Below are positions 35,178 to 43,310 of a DNA stretch of 64,000 nt, in pieces. The translations under genes were made by a program, and so were the position numbers. Origin of the DNA: Mycolicibacterium sp. CH28 (lineage in GTDB: Bacteria; Actinomycetota; Actinomycetes; Mycobacteriales; Mycobacteriaceae); assembly GCF_004745805.1 (NCBI RefSeq), contig NZ_SRLQ01000002.1, forward strand, positions 124,001 through 188,000. The letters are read 5' to 3'. How positions within the stretch are numbered: the first letter of the stretch is position 1; every line of letters begins with the position of its first letter. Under the pieces are notes generated by a model, which worked only from the letters and a program-made list of their open reading frames with translations, was not told the DNA's origin and searched no databases.

Positions 35178-36676
35178 GAGCCGGCCGTGCGGGGCAACCG
35201 CACGGTGAACTCGGTGCGGCCGGGCACACTGCGCAGTTCGATGGTGCCGCCGTGGGCGCGCACCACCGCCGAGGCGATCGCCAACCCGAGTCCGGTGGAG
35301 CCGCCCTTGCGGGACCGAGACGTATCACCGCGGGCGAACCGCTCGAACACCTCGGACTGCAGTTCGGCCGGGATCCCCGGCCCGTCGTCGACCACCCGCA
35401 GCACCGCGGCACCTGGTTCGGCGTGCAACGACAGCGTCACCGAGGTGCCGGCCGCGGTGTGGGTACGAGCGTTGGCCAACAGGTTGGCCACCACCTGGTG
35501 CAGCCGGGCGTCATCACCGATGACGTAGAGCGGATCCGGGGGTACCTCGAGGTTCCACCGGTGGTCGGGCCCCGCGGCGTGGGCATCGCTGACGACGTCG
35601 GCCGACAGCCGCGCCAGGTCGACCGGTTCGCGTTCCAGCGGCCGTCCGGAATCCAGCCGGGCCAACAGCAAGAGATCCTCGACGAGGTGGGTCATCCGCA
35701 CGGCTTCGGACTCCACCCGACTCATCGCGTGCGCGACGTCGTCGGGCACCTGGTCCCGTTTGCGTTGCGCCAGTTCGGTATAGCCGCGAATAGCAGCCAG
35801 CGGCGTGCGAAGTTCGTGGCTGGCGTCGGCGACGAACTGCCGAACCCGGCTCTCGCTGGCCTGCCGCGTCGACAGCGCGGCCGAGATGTGGTCGAGCATC
35901 CGGTTGAGGGCCAAACCGAGCCGGCCGACTTCGGTGTAGGGATTGGCGTCGGGCTCGGGCACTCGCACCGGTAGGGCCACCTCACCCCGGTCCAGAGGCA
36001 GGTCCGCCACCTGCCCCGCGGTGGCCGCCACCCGGGTCAGCGGTGCCAGCGCCCGGCGGATGACCAGGATGCCTACGGTGGTGGCCAGCGCCAACGCCGC
36101 CGCGGTCACCACGGCGAAGATCAACGCCACCCGCAGCAGCGTGGCGTCCACATTGCGCATGCTCAGCCCGATCACCAACGTGTCACCGGTCACCCTGCTG
36201 TGCACCGCGATCACCCGGTAGCGGCCCAGGCCGTCGAGGTCGCGCGTCACCGGCCGGCGCTCACCGCCGGCCTCGGCGAGTTGTGTCTTGGCGATCGGTG
36301 AGATCGTCCCCCGGACGCCCCCGCCGGCGAGCACACCGGAGTCCGCCGTGGTTCCGTCGGTGACGACGGCGGCGACCATGCCGATCGGTTGGCCGGGCGC
36401 ATCCAGGAACTGCGGGCCTGGTCCGGGTCGCGGCCACGGTGGCCGGTCGCCCCGCAATGCCGGCGGCAGCGGAGGAGGCGGGGGTTCGCCGTAGATGACC
36501 GACGAACGGTATGCGCTCTCCCGCAGCTGATGGTCGACCTGGCCAACCAGGTACTGGTAGAGCGCGAACACTGTCACTGCGCCGATACCCACGCAGACCG
36601 CCGCCAGCAGGAAAACCTGACCGACGAGCAGCCGCGCGCGCAAGGACCAGGTGCTAGCTCGCAGGCTTGAGGACAT
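35174..36676 (-). CDS. tcrY: Sensor histidine kinase, TcrY-like
   Basis: A 500-residue kinase. One helix near the N-terminus (LLVGQVFLLAAVCVGIGAVT), an extracytoplasmic sensor region (about 40-165) containing an unusual proline run (PPPPLPPAL), a second helix (about 175-200), HAMP, then the phosphoacceptor His in ASHELRTPLAAIRGY (about residue 287), and the ATP-binding N, G1 and G2 boxes ending DDGPGIP and GSTGLGLAIA. The start overlaps tcrX by 23 nt, and the stop overlaps the GT39 copy B start. It matches TcrY in order and architecture; the stimulus is unknown. Confidence 0.88.
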   Translation of the reverse strand: MSSSLRASTWSLRARLLVGQVFLLAAVCVGIGAVTVFALYQYLVGQVDHQLRESAYRSSVIYGEPPPPPLPPALRGDRPPWPRPGPGPQFLDAPGQPIGMVAAVVTDGTTADSGVLAGGGVRGTISPIAKTQLAEAGGERRPVTRDLDGLGRYRVIAVHSRVTGDTLVIGLSMRNVDATLLRVALIFAVVTAAALALATTVGILVIRRALAPLTRVAATAGQVADLPLDRGEVALPVRVPEPDANPYTEVGRLGLALNRMLDHISAALSTRQASESRVRQFVADASHELRTPLAAIRGYTELAQRKRDQVPDDVAHAMSRVESEAVRMTHLVEDLLLLARLDSGRPLEREPVDLARLSADVVSDAHAAGPDHRWNLEVPPDPLYVIGDDARLHQVVANLLANARTHTAAGTSVTLSLHAEPGAAVLRVVDDGPGIPAELQSEVFERFARGDTSRSRKGGSTGLGLAIASAVVRAHGGTIELRSVPGRTEFTVRLPRTAGS

Positions 36677-37388
36677 AGCCTGCGCCGCGCAAGGTGTGGA
36701 TCATCGGTTCACGCCCGCTGTCGATCTTCTTGCGCAGGTATGAGATGTAGAGCTCGACGATATTGGACCGGCCGCCGAAGTCGTAGCTCCAAACCCGGTC
36801 CAGGATCTGGGCTTTGGACAGCACCCGTTTGGGATTGCGCATGAGGAAGCGCAGCAGTTCGAATTCGGTGGAGGTCAGTGAGATCAGTTCGCCGCCCCGG
36901 GTCACCTCGTGGCTGTCCTCGTCGAGCACGAGGTCTCCGACGACGATCTGCGCGCCACTGTCCTCGGTGGTGACGCCGGTCCGCCGCAACAGCGCCCGCA
37001 ACCGCAGCACCACTTCCTCGATGGAGAACGGTTTGGTGACATAGTCGTCACCGCCCGCGGTGAGTCCGGCGATGCGGTCTTCCACGGCGTCCTTGGCGGT
37101 CAGCAGAAGCACCGGCAGCTGCGGGTTCTGCTCACGCAGCTTGCGCAACACATCCAGCCCACTCATATCGGGCAGCATCACGTCGAGCACCACCGCGTCC
37201 GGGCGGGTGTTGCGGGCCGATGCGATCGCCGACGCGCCGTCGCCGGCGGTGGCAATGTTCCAGCCCTCGTACCGCAACGCCATCGACACCATCTCGGCGA
37301 GCACAGCCTCGTCGTCGACGACCAGAACCGTGATCGGATTTCCGTCGGCTCGCCGCATCACCACACGCTCGGCCGCTGAAGAGGTCAT
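36654..37388 (-). CDS. tcrX: OmpR-family response regulator, TcrX-like
   Basis: A 244-residue regulator. The receiver domain has the acidic pair VDDE (25-28), phosphoacceptor Asp69 in VVLDVMLPD, and the conserved LLLTAKD lysine; the winged-helix DNA-binding domain has TSTEFELLRFLM, RVLSKAQILDRVW and the wing GREPMIHTLRGAGYVL. These match M. tuberculosis TcrX closely as I remember it. The ATG at 37388 has GGAG 5 nt upstream. A pair of CTATG direct repeats 11 nt apart lies 34-49 nt upstream of the start, a likely site for autoregulation. Confidence 0.9.
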   Translation of the reverse strand: MTSSAAERVVMRRADGNPITVLVVDDEAVLAEMVSMALRYEGWNIATAGDGASAIASARNTRPDAVVLDVMLPDMSGLDVLRKLREQNPQLPVLLLTAKDAVEDRIAGLTAGGDDYVTKPFSIEEVVLRLRALLRRTGVTTEDSGAQIVVGDLVLDEDSHEVTRGGELISLTSTEFELLRFLMRNPKRVLSKAQILDRVWSYDFGGRSNIVELYISYLRKKIDSGREPMIHTLRGAGYVLKPAS

Positions 37389-37421
37389 GGTCTCCAGTAT
37401 GGGAGCGGCGATGGGCCGTTC

Positions 37422-37437
37422 CTATGGCATTGCTATG
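37422..37437. promoter_or_regulatory. Candidate TcrX binding site: CTATG direct repeat
   Basis: CTATG occurs at 37422-37426 and again at 37433-37437, one DNA turn (11 nt) apart, upstream of tcrX. Tandem half-sites at 11-nt spacing are the usual arrangement for OmpR/PhoB-family regulators. A site here would fit autoregulation, and could also act on the divergent exporter gene. The half-sites are short, so chance is possible. Confidence 0.4.
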
Positions 37438-37575
37438 CGCGGGCTGTGAAATCGCGGCCCTGGGGGCTTGCTGAACCTCACCAACCGCCTTGAGCTGGGC
37501 AGACACCTCCGACCAGGGGCGACGCGAGGGCCAGTCAGTGGGATTCACCCAGGTTCGGTGACGACCATCGGCACC

Positions 37576-38922
37576 ATGAGCCAGATCCTCGGACACCGGG
37601 CGCGGTGGGCACTTCGGCGGTTGCGCAAGGAGGTACCCGGCGCCGTCACCGCCCCCGGCAGTCACGACGACGCCGAGATCGCCGCGATGTTGTGTGAGCT
37701 CGGCATGGCACTGGTAGAAGTCGAGCAGCCGACGCAGGTGGTAGCCGCTCGGCTGATGACGATCGCAAAGCGCTACACGCTCAGCGACGTCCGGGTGGTG
37801 GTGCTGCCCCGGGTGCTGTTCATCAGCGTCGGGTCCGCGGGTTCGGGGGTGGACGCCTCCACCCAGTCCACGACCCAGCTCAACCTGGCCGGACGCATCG
37901 ACGACATCGCCGAGCTGGCCGAGATGGGCGCGATCACCCCGGCCGAGGCGATCGCCGCACTGCGCGAAGCCCGTTCGATGAAGCCCCGGTTCAGCCCGGC
38001 GACCACCGTCGCGGGATATGCCATCACCACGGTCGGCTTCGGCATGATCAGCCACCCCGCCTGGTCCGCCCTCTCGGCGTACGCGGTGCTGGGCGCGGCC
38101 GTCGGCGTGGTCTTGCTACTGGGCAGACCCCTCCCGTCGCTGTCGGGGATCCTGCCGACGCTGGCCGCGACCGTGGTGACGATCCTGGCCAACGGATTTG
38201 TGCACGACACGAACAGCGACGACATGCTGCGCATCATTGGGCCGGCCCTGATCGCCATACTTCCGGGCATCCCGCTGACTCTCGGCGCGATGGAGCTGGC
38301 CAGCTCATCGGTGGTCGCCGGCGCCAGCCGCCTGATCTACGGCGTGGTTCAGTTGATGCTGATCGTGTTCGGCGTCAGCCTCGGGCTGCACATCGCCTGG
38401 CACACCGTTTCCCCGCATGCGGGACCCACGATGGGGCCGTGGTCGTTCTATGTGGCGATCGTGGTCATCGCCGTCGGCCTGTACGTGCATCTGTCGGCGC
38501 CGCACGGTTCCCTGGTCTGGCTGATCGCCGCCGTCGCGGTCGCACTCATCGGGCAGAAGATCGGGGGGCTCTTCCTCTCGTCGGCCCACGCCGGCGCCAT
38601 CGGCGCATTTCTCGTCGTCCCGTTCTCGACGGTGGCTTCGCGTATCAAGAGTTCGCCGCCGGCGATCGTCATGATGTTGTCGGCGTTCTGGGCCTTGGTA
38701 CCGAGCGCGCTCAGCTTCGAATCGCTGAGCGAGGCGATCACCGGCGGGCACAACGACATTCACGTGCTCAGTGTCAGCGTCGCGGCCATCTTCTCGATAG
38801 CGCTGGGAACGCTCATCGGATGGAGCGTCTTCCACCCCGGGCAACGCCGGCCCAACGCACAGACCGCACCGATCGCTCGCACAGCGGACGCCCAGGTTCA
38901 CCGCCCACGGTGGGTGCCATGA
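37576..38922 (+). CDS. ThrE-like threonine/serine exporter family protein, copy 1
   Basis: A 448-residue membrane protein with the two-part ThrE architecture: an N-terminal cytosolic/amphipathic domain (about 25-170, with LCELGMALVEVEQPTQVVAARL) and a C-terminal membrane domain of about ten helices. Threonine/serine export in Corynebacterium ThrE is the best-known function of this family. The ATG at 37576 is chosen; a TTG-started frame reaches 37468 but adds an implausible N-terminus. The stop overlaps the next gene's ATG (ATGA). A close paralogue lies at 39780-41096. Confidence 0.82.
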   Translation: MSQILGHRARWALRRLRKEVPGAVTAPGSHDDAEIAAMLCELGMALVEVEQPTQVVAARLMTIAKRYTLSDVRVVVLPRVLFISVGSAGSGVDASTQSTTQLNLAGRIDDIAELAEMGAITPAEAIAALREARSMKPRFSPATTVAGYAITTVGFGMISHPAWSALSAYAVLGAAVGVVLLLGRPLPSLSGILPTLAATVVTILANGFVHDTNSDDMLRIIGPALIAILPGIPLTLGAMELASSSVVAGASRLIYGVVQLMLIVFGVSLGLHIAWHTVSPHAGPTMGPWSFYVAIVVIAVGLYVHLSAPHGSLVWLIAAVAVALIGQKIGGLFLSSAHAGAIGAFLVVPFSTVASRIKSSPPAIVMMLSAFWALVPSALSFESLSEAITGGHNDIHVLSVSVAAIFSIALGTLIGWSVFHPGQRRPNAQTAPIARTADAQVHRPRWVP

Positions 38923-39383
38923 GCACTGAAACTCAACCGGTGTGGGGCGCCTCCCCGGACCAACCGCCGACGTGGTCGAACCGCACGACGTTGGCCGCGG
39001 TCGGGATAGCCGCCGCGCTGGCGGTCGTGGGCGGCGTCGTGGTCTACGCCGCCACCGGCGGTGGCCATGACGACGGCGGGCACATGGGCGGCCCGCCCGG
39101 CTGGGGCGGGCCCGGCGGATTCGAGCGCACCGTCCACGGTGAGAACGTCGTCTCCGACGGCGAGGGCGGATTCACCACCGAGCTGACTCAGATCGGCGAC
39201 GTCAGCGCCGCCTCGGCCACGTCGATCACCGTCCGCAGCGACGACGGTTACAGCCGGACCTACGTGGTCGATACCAACACCCGCAAACCCCCCGAAGCCC
39301 CGCACAACGGTGATCGGGTGTCGGTGCGGGCCACCGAGGTCAACGGCGCGGCGACGGCCACGGCGGTAATGCCGGCCCAATAG
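38919..39383 (+). CDS. Single-pass exported protein, DUF5666-like beta domain
   Basis: A 154-residue protein with one hydrophobic helix (LAAVGIAAALAVVGGVVVYAA), a Gly/His/Asp-rich stretch (GGGHDDGGHMGGPPGWGG) that could bind metal, then a beta-strand domain (TSITVRSDDGYSRTYVVDTNTR, GDRVSVRATEVNGAATA) like the OB-type DUF5666 modules. Its start forms an ATGA with the exporter stop, so it may be a partner of that exporter. No known function. Confidence 0.7.
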   Translation: MSTETQPVWGASPDQPPTWSNRTTLAAVGIAAALAVVGGVVVYAATGGGHDDGGHMGGPPGWGGPGGFERTVHGENVVSDGEGGFTTELTQIGDVSAASATSITVRSDDGYSRTYVVDTNTRKPPEAPHNGDRVSVRATEVNGAATATAVMPAQ

Positions 39384-39409
39384 GGGTTTGCGTTCCTACA
39401 ATTCCTCCG

Positions 39410-39772
39410 ATGAGCTTCTTCGAGGTCATCGAGACGGTGGGCAAGGCGATCGACGCGGTCGGAGTCGCGGTGATCGCCCTCGGCGTGCTGCTGTCGGCCG
39501 CCGGCGTCATTCGCCGGCTCAAGACCGGTGACGCCTACAAGGCGTTTCGCCAGCAGCTCGGCCGTTCGATTCTGCTGGGCCTGGAGCTTCTGGTCGCCGC
39601 CGACATCATCCGCACCGTCGCGGTCACCCCGGATGCCCGCAGCGTGGCCGTGCTGGCCGGGATCGTGCTGATCCGCACCTTCCTCAGTTTCTCGCTGGAG
39701 CTGGAGATCACCGGTTATTGGCCGTGGCAGAAAAACCGCCCACCGCAAGCCAGTCCGGCCGGTTCGCAATGA
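39410..39772 (+). CDS. DUF1622 small membrane protein
   Basis: A 120-residue protein with three hydrophobic segments and the DUF1622 pattern: FEVIETVGKAIDAVGVAVIALG, GRSILLGLELLVAADIIRTV and LAGIVLIRTFLSFSLELEI. Members are uncharacterised small membrane proteins. It sits between the two ThrE-like paralogues on the same strand, 26 nt after the DUF5666-like gene and 7 nt before copy 2, so all four genes are probably co-transcribed. Confidence 0.85.
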   Translation: MSFFEVIETVGKAIDAVGVAVIALGVLLSAAGVIRRLKTGDAYKAFRQQLGRSILLGLELLVAADIIRTVAVTPDARSVAVLAGIVLIRTFLSFSLELEITGYWPWQKNRPPQASPAGSQ

Positions 39773-39779
39773 TGCGGGT

Positions 39780-41096
39780 ATGAACGAAATGCGACGGACC
39801 CGGCGCAAGCGGATCTTCGACGCGGTGCGCAAGACGCCCCCCGAGCCGCTCGGGCCGCCGGACACCCACGACCAGACCGAGGTCGCGGCGATGCTGCGCG
39901 AGATCGGGATCGCCCTACTCGTAGTGGAGCAACCAACCCAGCTCGTGACGGCGCGGTTGCTCGAGATCGCCGCGCAATACACCACCGAACCGGTGCGCGT
40001 CGTGGTCCTGCCGACCGTGCTGATGATCCAGGTGGGCACCGTCGGCTACGAGGTGGACACCTCCACGACGTACTCCGTGCAGCTGGACATGGCCGGTCGC
40101 ATCGACGACATCGCCACCCTGGCGTCCGTCGGGGCGATCACCCCCAGCGATGCCATCGAGTCGATCCAGCAGGCGCGCACTATGCGCCCACGGTTCGGCC
40201 CCGTCGCCACCACAATCGGATATGCCGTCACCACAGTGGGTTTCGGCATGGTCATCAATCCCACCTGGGCTTCGTTGCCGGGATATTTCTTCCTGGGTTT
40301 GATCGTCGGGGCCATCGCGCAACTGGGCCGGCCGTTCCCGTCGCTGAACCCGGTGCTGCCCACCCTGGCGGCGATGGTCACGACGATCCTGGCGACCTGG
40401 TTCGTCGCCGACACCGCCAACGACGGCCTGCTGAGGGTGATCGCGCCGGCCCTGGTGGCGATGCTGCCCGGGATGGCGCTGACGATCGGTGCGATGGAGT
40501 TGGCCAGCTCCCAACTGATCGGCGGCACCAGCAGGCTGGTGTACGGGATCGCCCAGTTGGCCCTGCTGGTGTTCGGGGTGGCCCTGGGCACGCACGTCGC
40601 CGGCGAGGTGAACCCGCAGACCCCCTCGGCGCAGATGGGCTCCTGGTCGTTGTACATCGCGATCGTGGTCGTGGCAGTCGGGCTCTATGTCTATCTCTCC
40701 GCGCCCCACGGCTCGATGATCTGGCTGGTTCTGGCCATCGCCGTGGCGCTGGTCGGGCAGGCTATCGCCGGAAAGTTCGTGGCGGCAGCCTATTCCGGAT
40801 TCATCGGCGCATTCCTGACGGTGCCGTTCGCCATGCTCGCCGCGCGGATCAAGACCTCGCCACCGGCGATCGTGATGATGCTGGCCGCGTTCTGGGCGCT
40901 GGTCCCCGGTGCGCTGAGCTTCGAATCGGTGACCCAGGCCGCCACCGGGGGCAATGTCGGCGTGGCCAGCCTTGGCGTCACCGGTGCCGCGATCCTGTCG
41001 ATCGCGCTGGGCACCGTGATCGGCTGGAGCGTCTTTCGCACCGTCGACAGCCGGTTGCCGTGGCCGAAAGGCCTGGCTCAACCAACCGTACGGTAG
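39780..41096 (+). CDS. ThrE-like threonine/serine exporter family protein, copy 2
   Basis: A 438-residue paralogue of the protein at 37576-38922, sharing many stretches (AGRIDDIA, SAPHGS, KTSPPAIVMMLAAFWALVP, TIGAMELASS), which shows a tandem duplication followed by divergence. The N-terminal domain has MLREIGIALLVVEQPTQLVTARLLEI and about ten membrane helices follow. Two small membrane genes lie between the copies. It is followed 10 nt later by the GTG of the phosphotransferase-like gene, so the transcript may continue into the acyl-CoA operon, although the functions look unrelated. Confidence 0.82.
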   Translation: MNEMRRTRRKRIFDAVRKTPPEPLGPPDTHDQTEVAAMLREIGIALLVVEQPTQLVTARLLEIAAQYTTEPVRVVVLPTVLMIQVGTVGYEVDTSTTYSVQLDMAGRIDDIATLASVGAITPSDAIESIQQARTMRPRFGPVATTIGYAVTTVGFGMVINPTWASLPGYFFLGLIVGAIAQLGRPFPSLNPVLPTLAAMVTTILATWFVADTANDGLLRVIAPALVAMLPGMALTIGAMELASSQLIGGTSRLVYGIAQLALLVFGVALGTHVAGEVNPQTPSAQMGSWSLYIAIVVVAVGLYVYLSAPHGSMIWLVLAIAVALVGQAIAGKFVAAAYSGFIGAFLTVPFAMLAARIKTSPPAIVMMLAAFWALVPGALSFESVTQAATGGNVGVASLGVTGAAILSIALGTVIGWSVFRTVDSRLPWPKGLAQPTVR

Positions 41097-41106
41097 GTTC
41101 ACCGGG

Positions 41107-42135
41107 GTGGACGACCTGACCTCAGTGGCCGAGTGGATGTCGGAGCAGGGCCTGGGCGAGGGCCCGGTTGAGAACGTCTCCGAGATCACCGGCGGCACCC
41201 AGAACGTGATGCTGCGTTTCACCCGCTCAGGCCGCGAATACGTGTTCCGCCGGGGACCACGGCACCTACGGCCGGTGAGCAACAAGGTGATCCTGCGGGA
41301 GACCCGGGTGCTGCACGCGTTGGCCGACACCGACGTCCCGCATCCCCGGCTGATCGCGGTGTGCGAGAACACCGGGGTGCTCGGCGACGCGGTGTTCTAT
41401 CTGATGGAGCCGGTCGATGGCTTCAACGCCGGCGCGACGTTGCCGCCGCTGCACGCCGGTGACGCGGGCATCCGACACGAGATGGGACTGTCGATGGCCG
41501 ACGCGGTGGCCAAGCTCGGCGCCGTCGACCATGTCGCGGTCGGCCTATCCGAGTTCGGCAAGCCGGAAGGATTCCTGGAACGCCAAGTCCCACGCTGGAT
41601 TTCCGAACTCGAGTCCTACAGCGCATTCGACAACTACCCGGGACCCGACATCGGTGACGTCGACGCGGTAGCGCGCTGGCTGCAGCAGAACCTGCCCACC
41701 GACTGGCAGCCGGGGATCATGCACGGCGACTACCACGCCGCCAACGTGATGTTCTCCCCCACCGGTCCGGAGGTGGTGGCGATCGTCGACTGGGAGATGT
41801 GCACCATCGGCGACCCGCTGCTCGACCTCGGGTGGATGCTGGCGACTTGGTACCTGCCCGGAAGCGAGTCGGTGCTGACCAATGTCCTGATGGATGCCGG
41901 TGGCCTGGCCACCCCGGACGAGCTGGTGGAGCGCTACGCGCGCAACACCGACCGCGACCTGTCCGCCATCGACTGGTACACCGTGCTGGCCTGTTTCAAG
42001 CTCGGCATCATCCTGGAGGGATCGAATGCTCGTGCCACTGCGGGCCTGGTGCCCAAGGAGATTGGCGATCGACTACACGTCGCCACAGTTCGCCTTTTCG
42101 AGCGAGCTTTGGCATTGATGGAGGGACAACCATGA
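41107..42135 (+). CDS. APH-fold kinase, FadE36/LvaA-like (acyl-CoA kinase candidate)
   Basis: A 342-residue protein kinase-like/aminoglycoside phosphotransferase fold enzyme. The nucleotide-binding N-lobe starts ENVSEITGGTQNVMLRFTR; the catalytic loop is MHGDYHAANVMF (HGDxxxxN) and the Mg motif is VAIVDWEMCTIGDP. The homologue in M. tuberculosis is named FadE36 though it is a kinase fold. Its stop overlaps the start of an acyl-CoA dehydrogenase (ATGA), the same pairing as the two fused halves of human ACAD10/11 and as LvaA-LvaC. It may phosphorylate the 4-hydroxyl of a hydroxyacyl-CoA. GTG start at 41107. Confidence 0.82.
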   Translation: MDDLTSVAEWMSEQGLGEGPVENVSEITGGTQNVMLRFTRSGREYVFRRGPRHLRPVSNKVILRETRVLHALADTDVPHPRLIAVCENTGVLGDAVFYLMEPVDGFNAGATLPPLHAGDAGIRHEMGLSMADAVAKLGAVDHVAVGLSEFGKPEGFLERQVPRWISELESYSAFDNYPGPDIGDVDAVARWLQQNLPTDWQPGIMHGDYHAANVMFSPTGPEVVAIVDWEMCTIGDPLLDLGWMLATWYLPGSESVLTNVLMDAGGLATPDELVERYARNTDRDLSAIDWYTVLACFKLGIILEGSNARATAGLVPKEIGDRLHVATVRLFERALALMEGQP

Positions 42136-43310
42136 TCGATTTCGAAATCCCCAGCGACCTGGCCGCCCTTCGTGACGAGGTGCGTGCCTTCGTCGTCGAC
42201 AAGATCGTTCCCTACGAACGTGATCCACGTCTGACCCGCCACGGCCCCAACGAGGAACTGCGCACCGAACTCGTCGGCCTGGCCAGGGACGCCGGCCTGC
42301 TGACGTTCCAGGCGCCGCGCAAGTTCGGCGGCCGCGAGCCGTCGCACCGCGAACAGGCGGTGCTCTTCGAAGCGGCCGGCTGGTCGACACTTGGTCCGGT
42401 GGCGCTGAACTGTGCGGCCCCCGACGAGGGCAACATGTACGTGCTGGCCAAGATCGCCAACGACGAGCAGGTGGAGAAGTTCCTGATTCCCGTCATCGAC
42501 GGCCGGCAACGATCGGTGTTCGCGATGACCGAACCGGGCGGTGCCGGATCGGATCCGAATCAGCTTGCCACTGAGGCGGTTTTCGACGGCAGCGACTATC
42601 TGATCAACGGACGCAAGTGGCTGATCACCGGAGCCAACGGTGCCCGTACCTGGATCATCATGGCGCGCGTGGCACCGAATTCACATGGCGCGGACGGCCC
42701 GACGTTGTTCCTGTGCGACGGCCAGACCCCGGGGATCGATCTCGAACGGGTAATGAACACCATGGACCGCAACTACGTCGAGGGCCACGGTGTCGTCCAA
42801 TTCGACAACCTGCGGCTGCCCGCCTCGGCGGTACTCGGTGAAGTGGGCCAGGCACTGCGCTACGCCCAGTTGCGGCTGACGCCCGCCCGGTTGACACATT
42901 GCATGCGATGGTTGGGCGCAGCGTCCCGGGCCCACTCGATCGCGATCGAGCACGCCCGCACCCGCACCGGGTTCGGCAAGCCACTCGGCGAGCACCAAGG
43001 CGTGAGTTTCATGTTGGCCGACAACGAAATCGCGCTGCAACAGTGCCGGCTCGCCATCTGGTGGGCGTGCTGGACGCTGGACACCGGCGCCAAGGGCCGC
43101 CACGAGAGTTCGATGGTGAAGGCCTACGTCTCCGAAGAACTGTTCAAGGTGGCCGATCGCTGCGTGCAGATCCTGGGCGGCATGGGCATTTCCGACGAGA
43201 CTCCGGTTGGCATGATCTTCTCCGACATGCGCGCCTTTCGGCTGTACGACGGTCCGACGGAGGTGCACAAGTATGCGATCGGACGCCAGGTGCTGAGGAG
43301 CGCGCTGTGA
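42132..43310 (+). CDS. Acyl-CoA dehydrogenase, ACAD10/11 or LvaC-like
   Basis: A 392-residue flavoprotein with the acyl-CoA dehydrogenase fold: FAD-binding MTEPGGAGSDPNQ, NGRKWLITGA and the C-terminal helical domain with LGGMGISDETPVG. At the place where many members have YEGTxE the sequence reads YDGPTEVHKYAIGR, the D-containing form seen in the ACAD10/11 group. The ATG overlaps the kinase stop (ATGA) and its own stop overlaps the SDR start (GTGA). With the kinase it could remove phosphate from a 4-phosphoacyl-CoA and move the double bond, giving a 3-hydroxy or enoyl-CoA. Function inferred. Confidence 0.84.
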   Translation: MIDFEIPSDLAALRDEVRAFVVDKIVPYERDPRLTRHGPNEELRTELVGLARDAGLLTFQAPRKFGGREPSHREQAVLFEAAGWSTLGPVALNCAAPDEGNMYVLAKIANDEQVEKFLIPVIDGRQRSVFAMTEPGGAGSDPNQLATEAVFDGSDYLINGRKWLITGANGARTWIIMARVAPNSHGADGPTLFLCDGQTPGIDLERVMNTMDRNYVEGHGVVQFDNLRLPASAVLGEVGQALRYAQLRLTPARLTHCMRWLGAASRAHSIAIEHARTRTGFGKPLGEHQGVSFMLADNEIALQQCRLAIWWACWTLDTGAKGRHESSMVKAYVSEELFKVADRCVQILGGMGISDETPVGMIFSDMRAFRLYDGPTEVHKYAIGRQVLRSAL

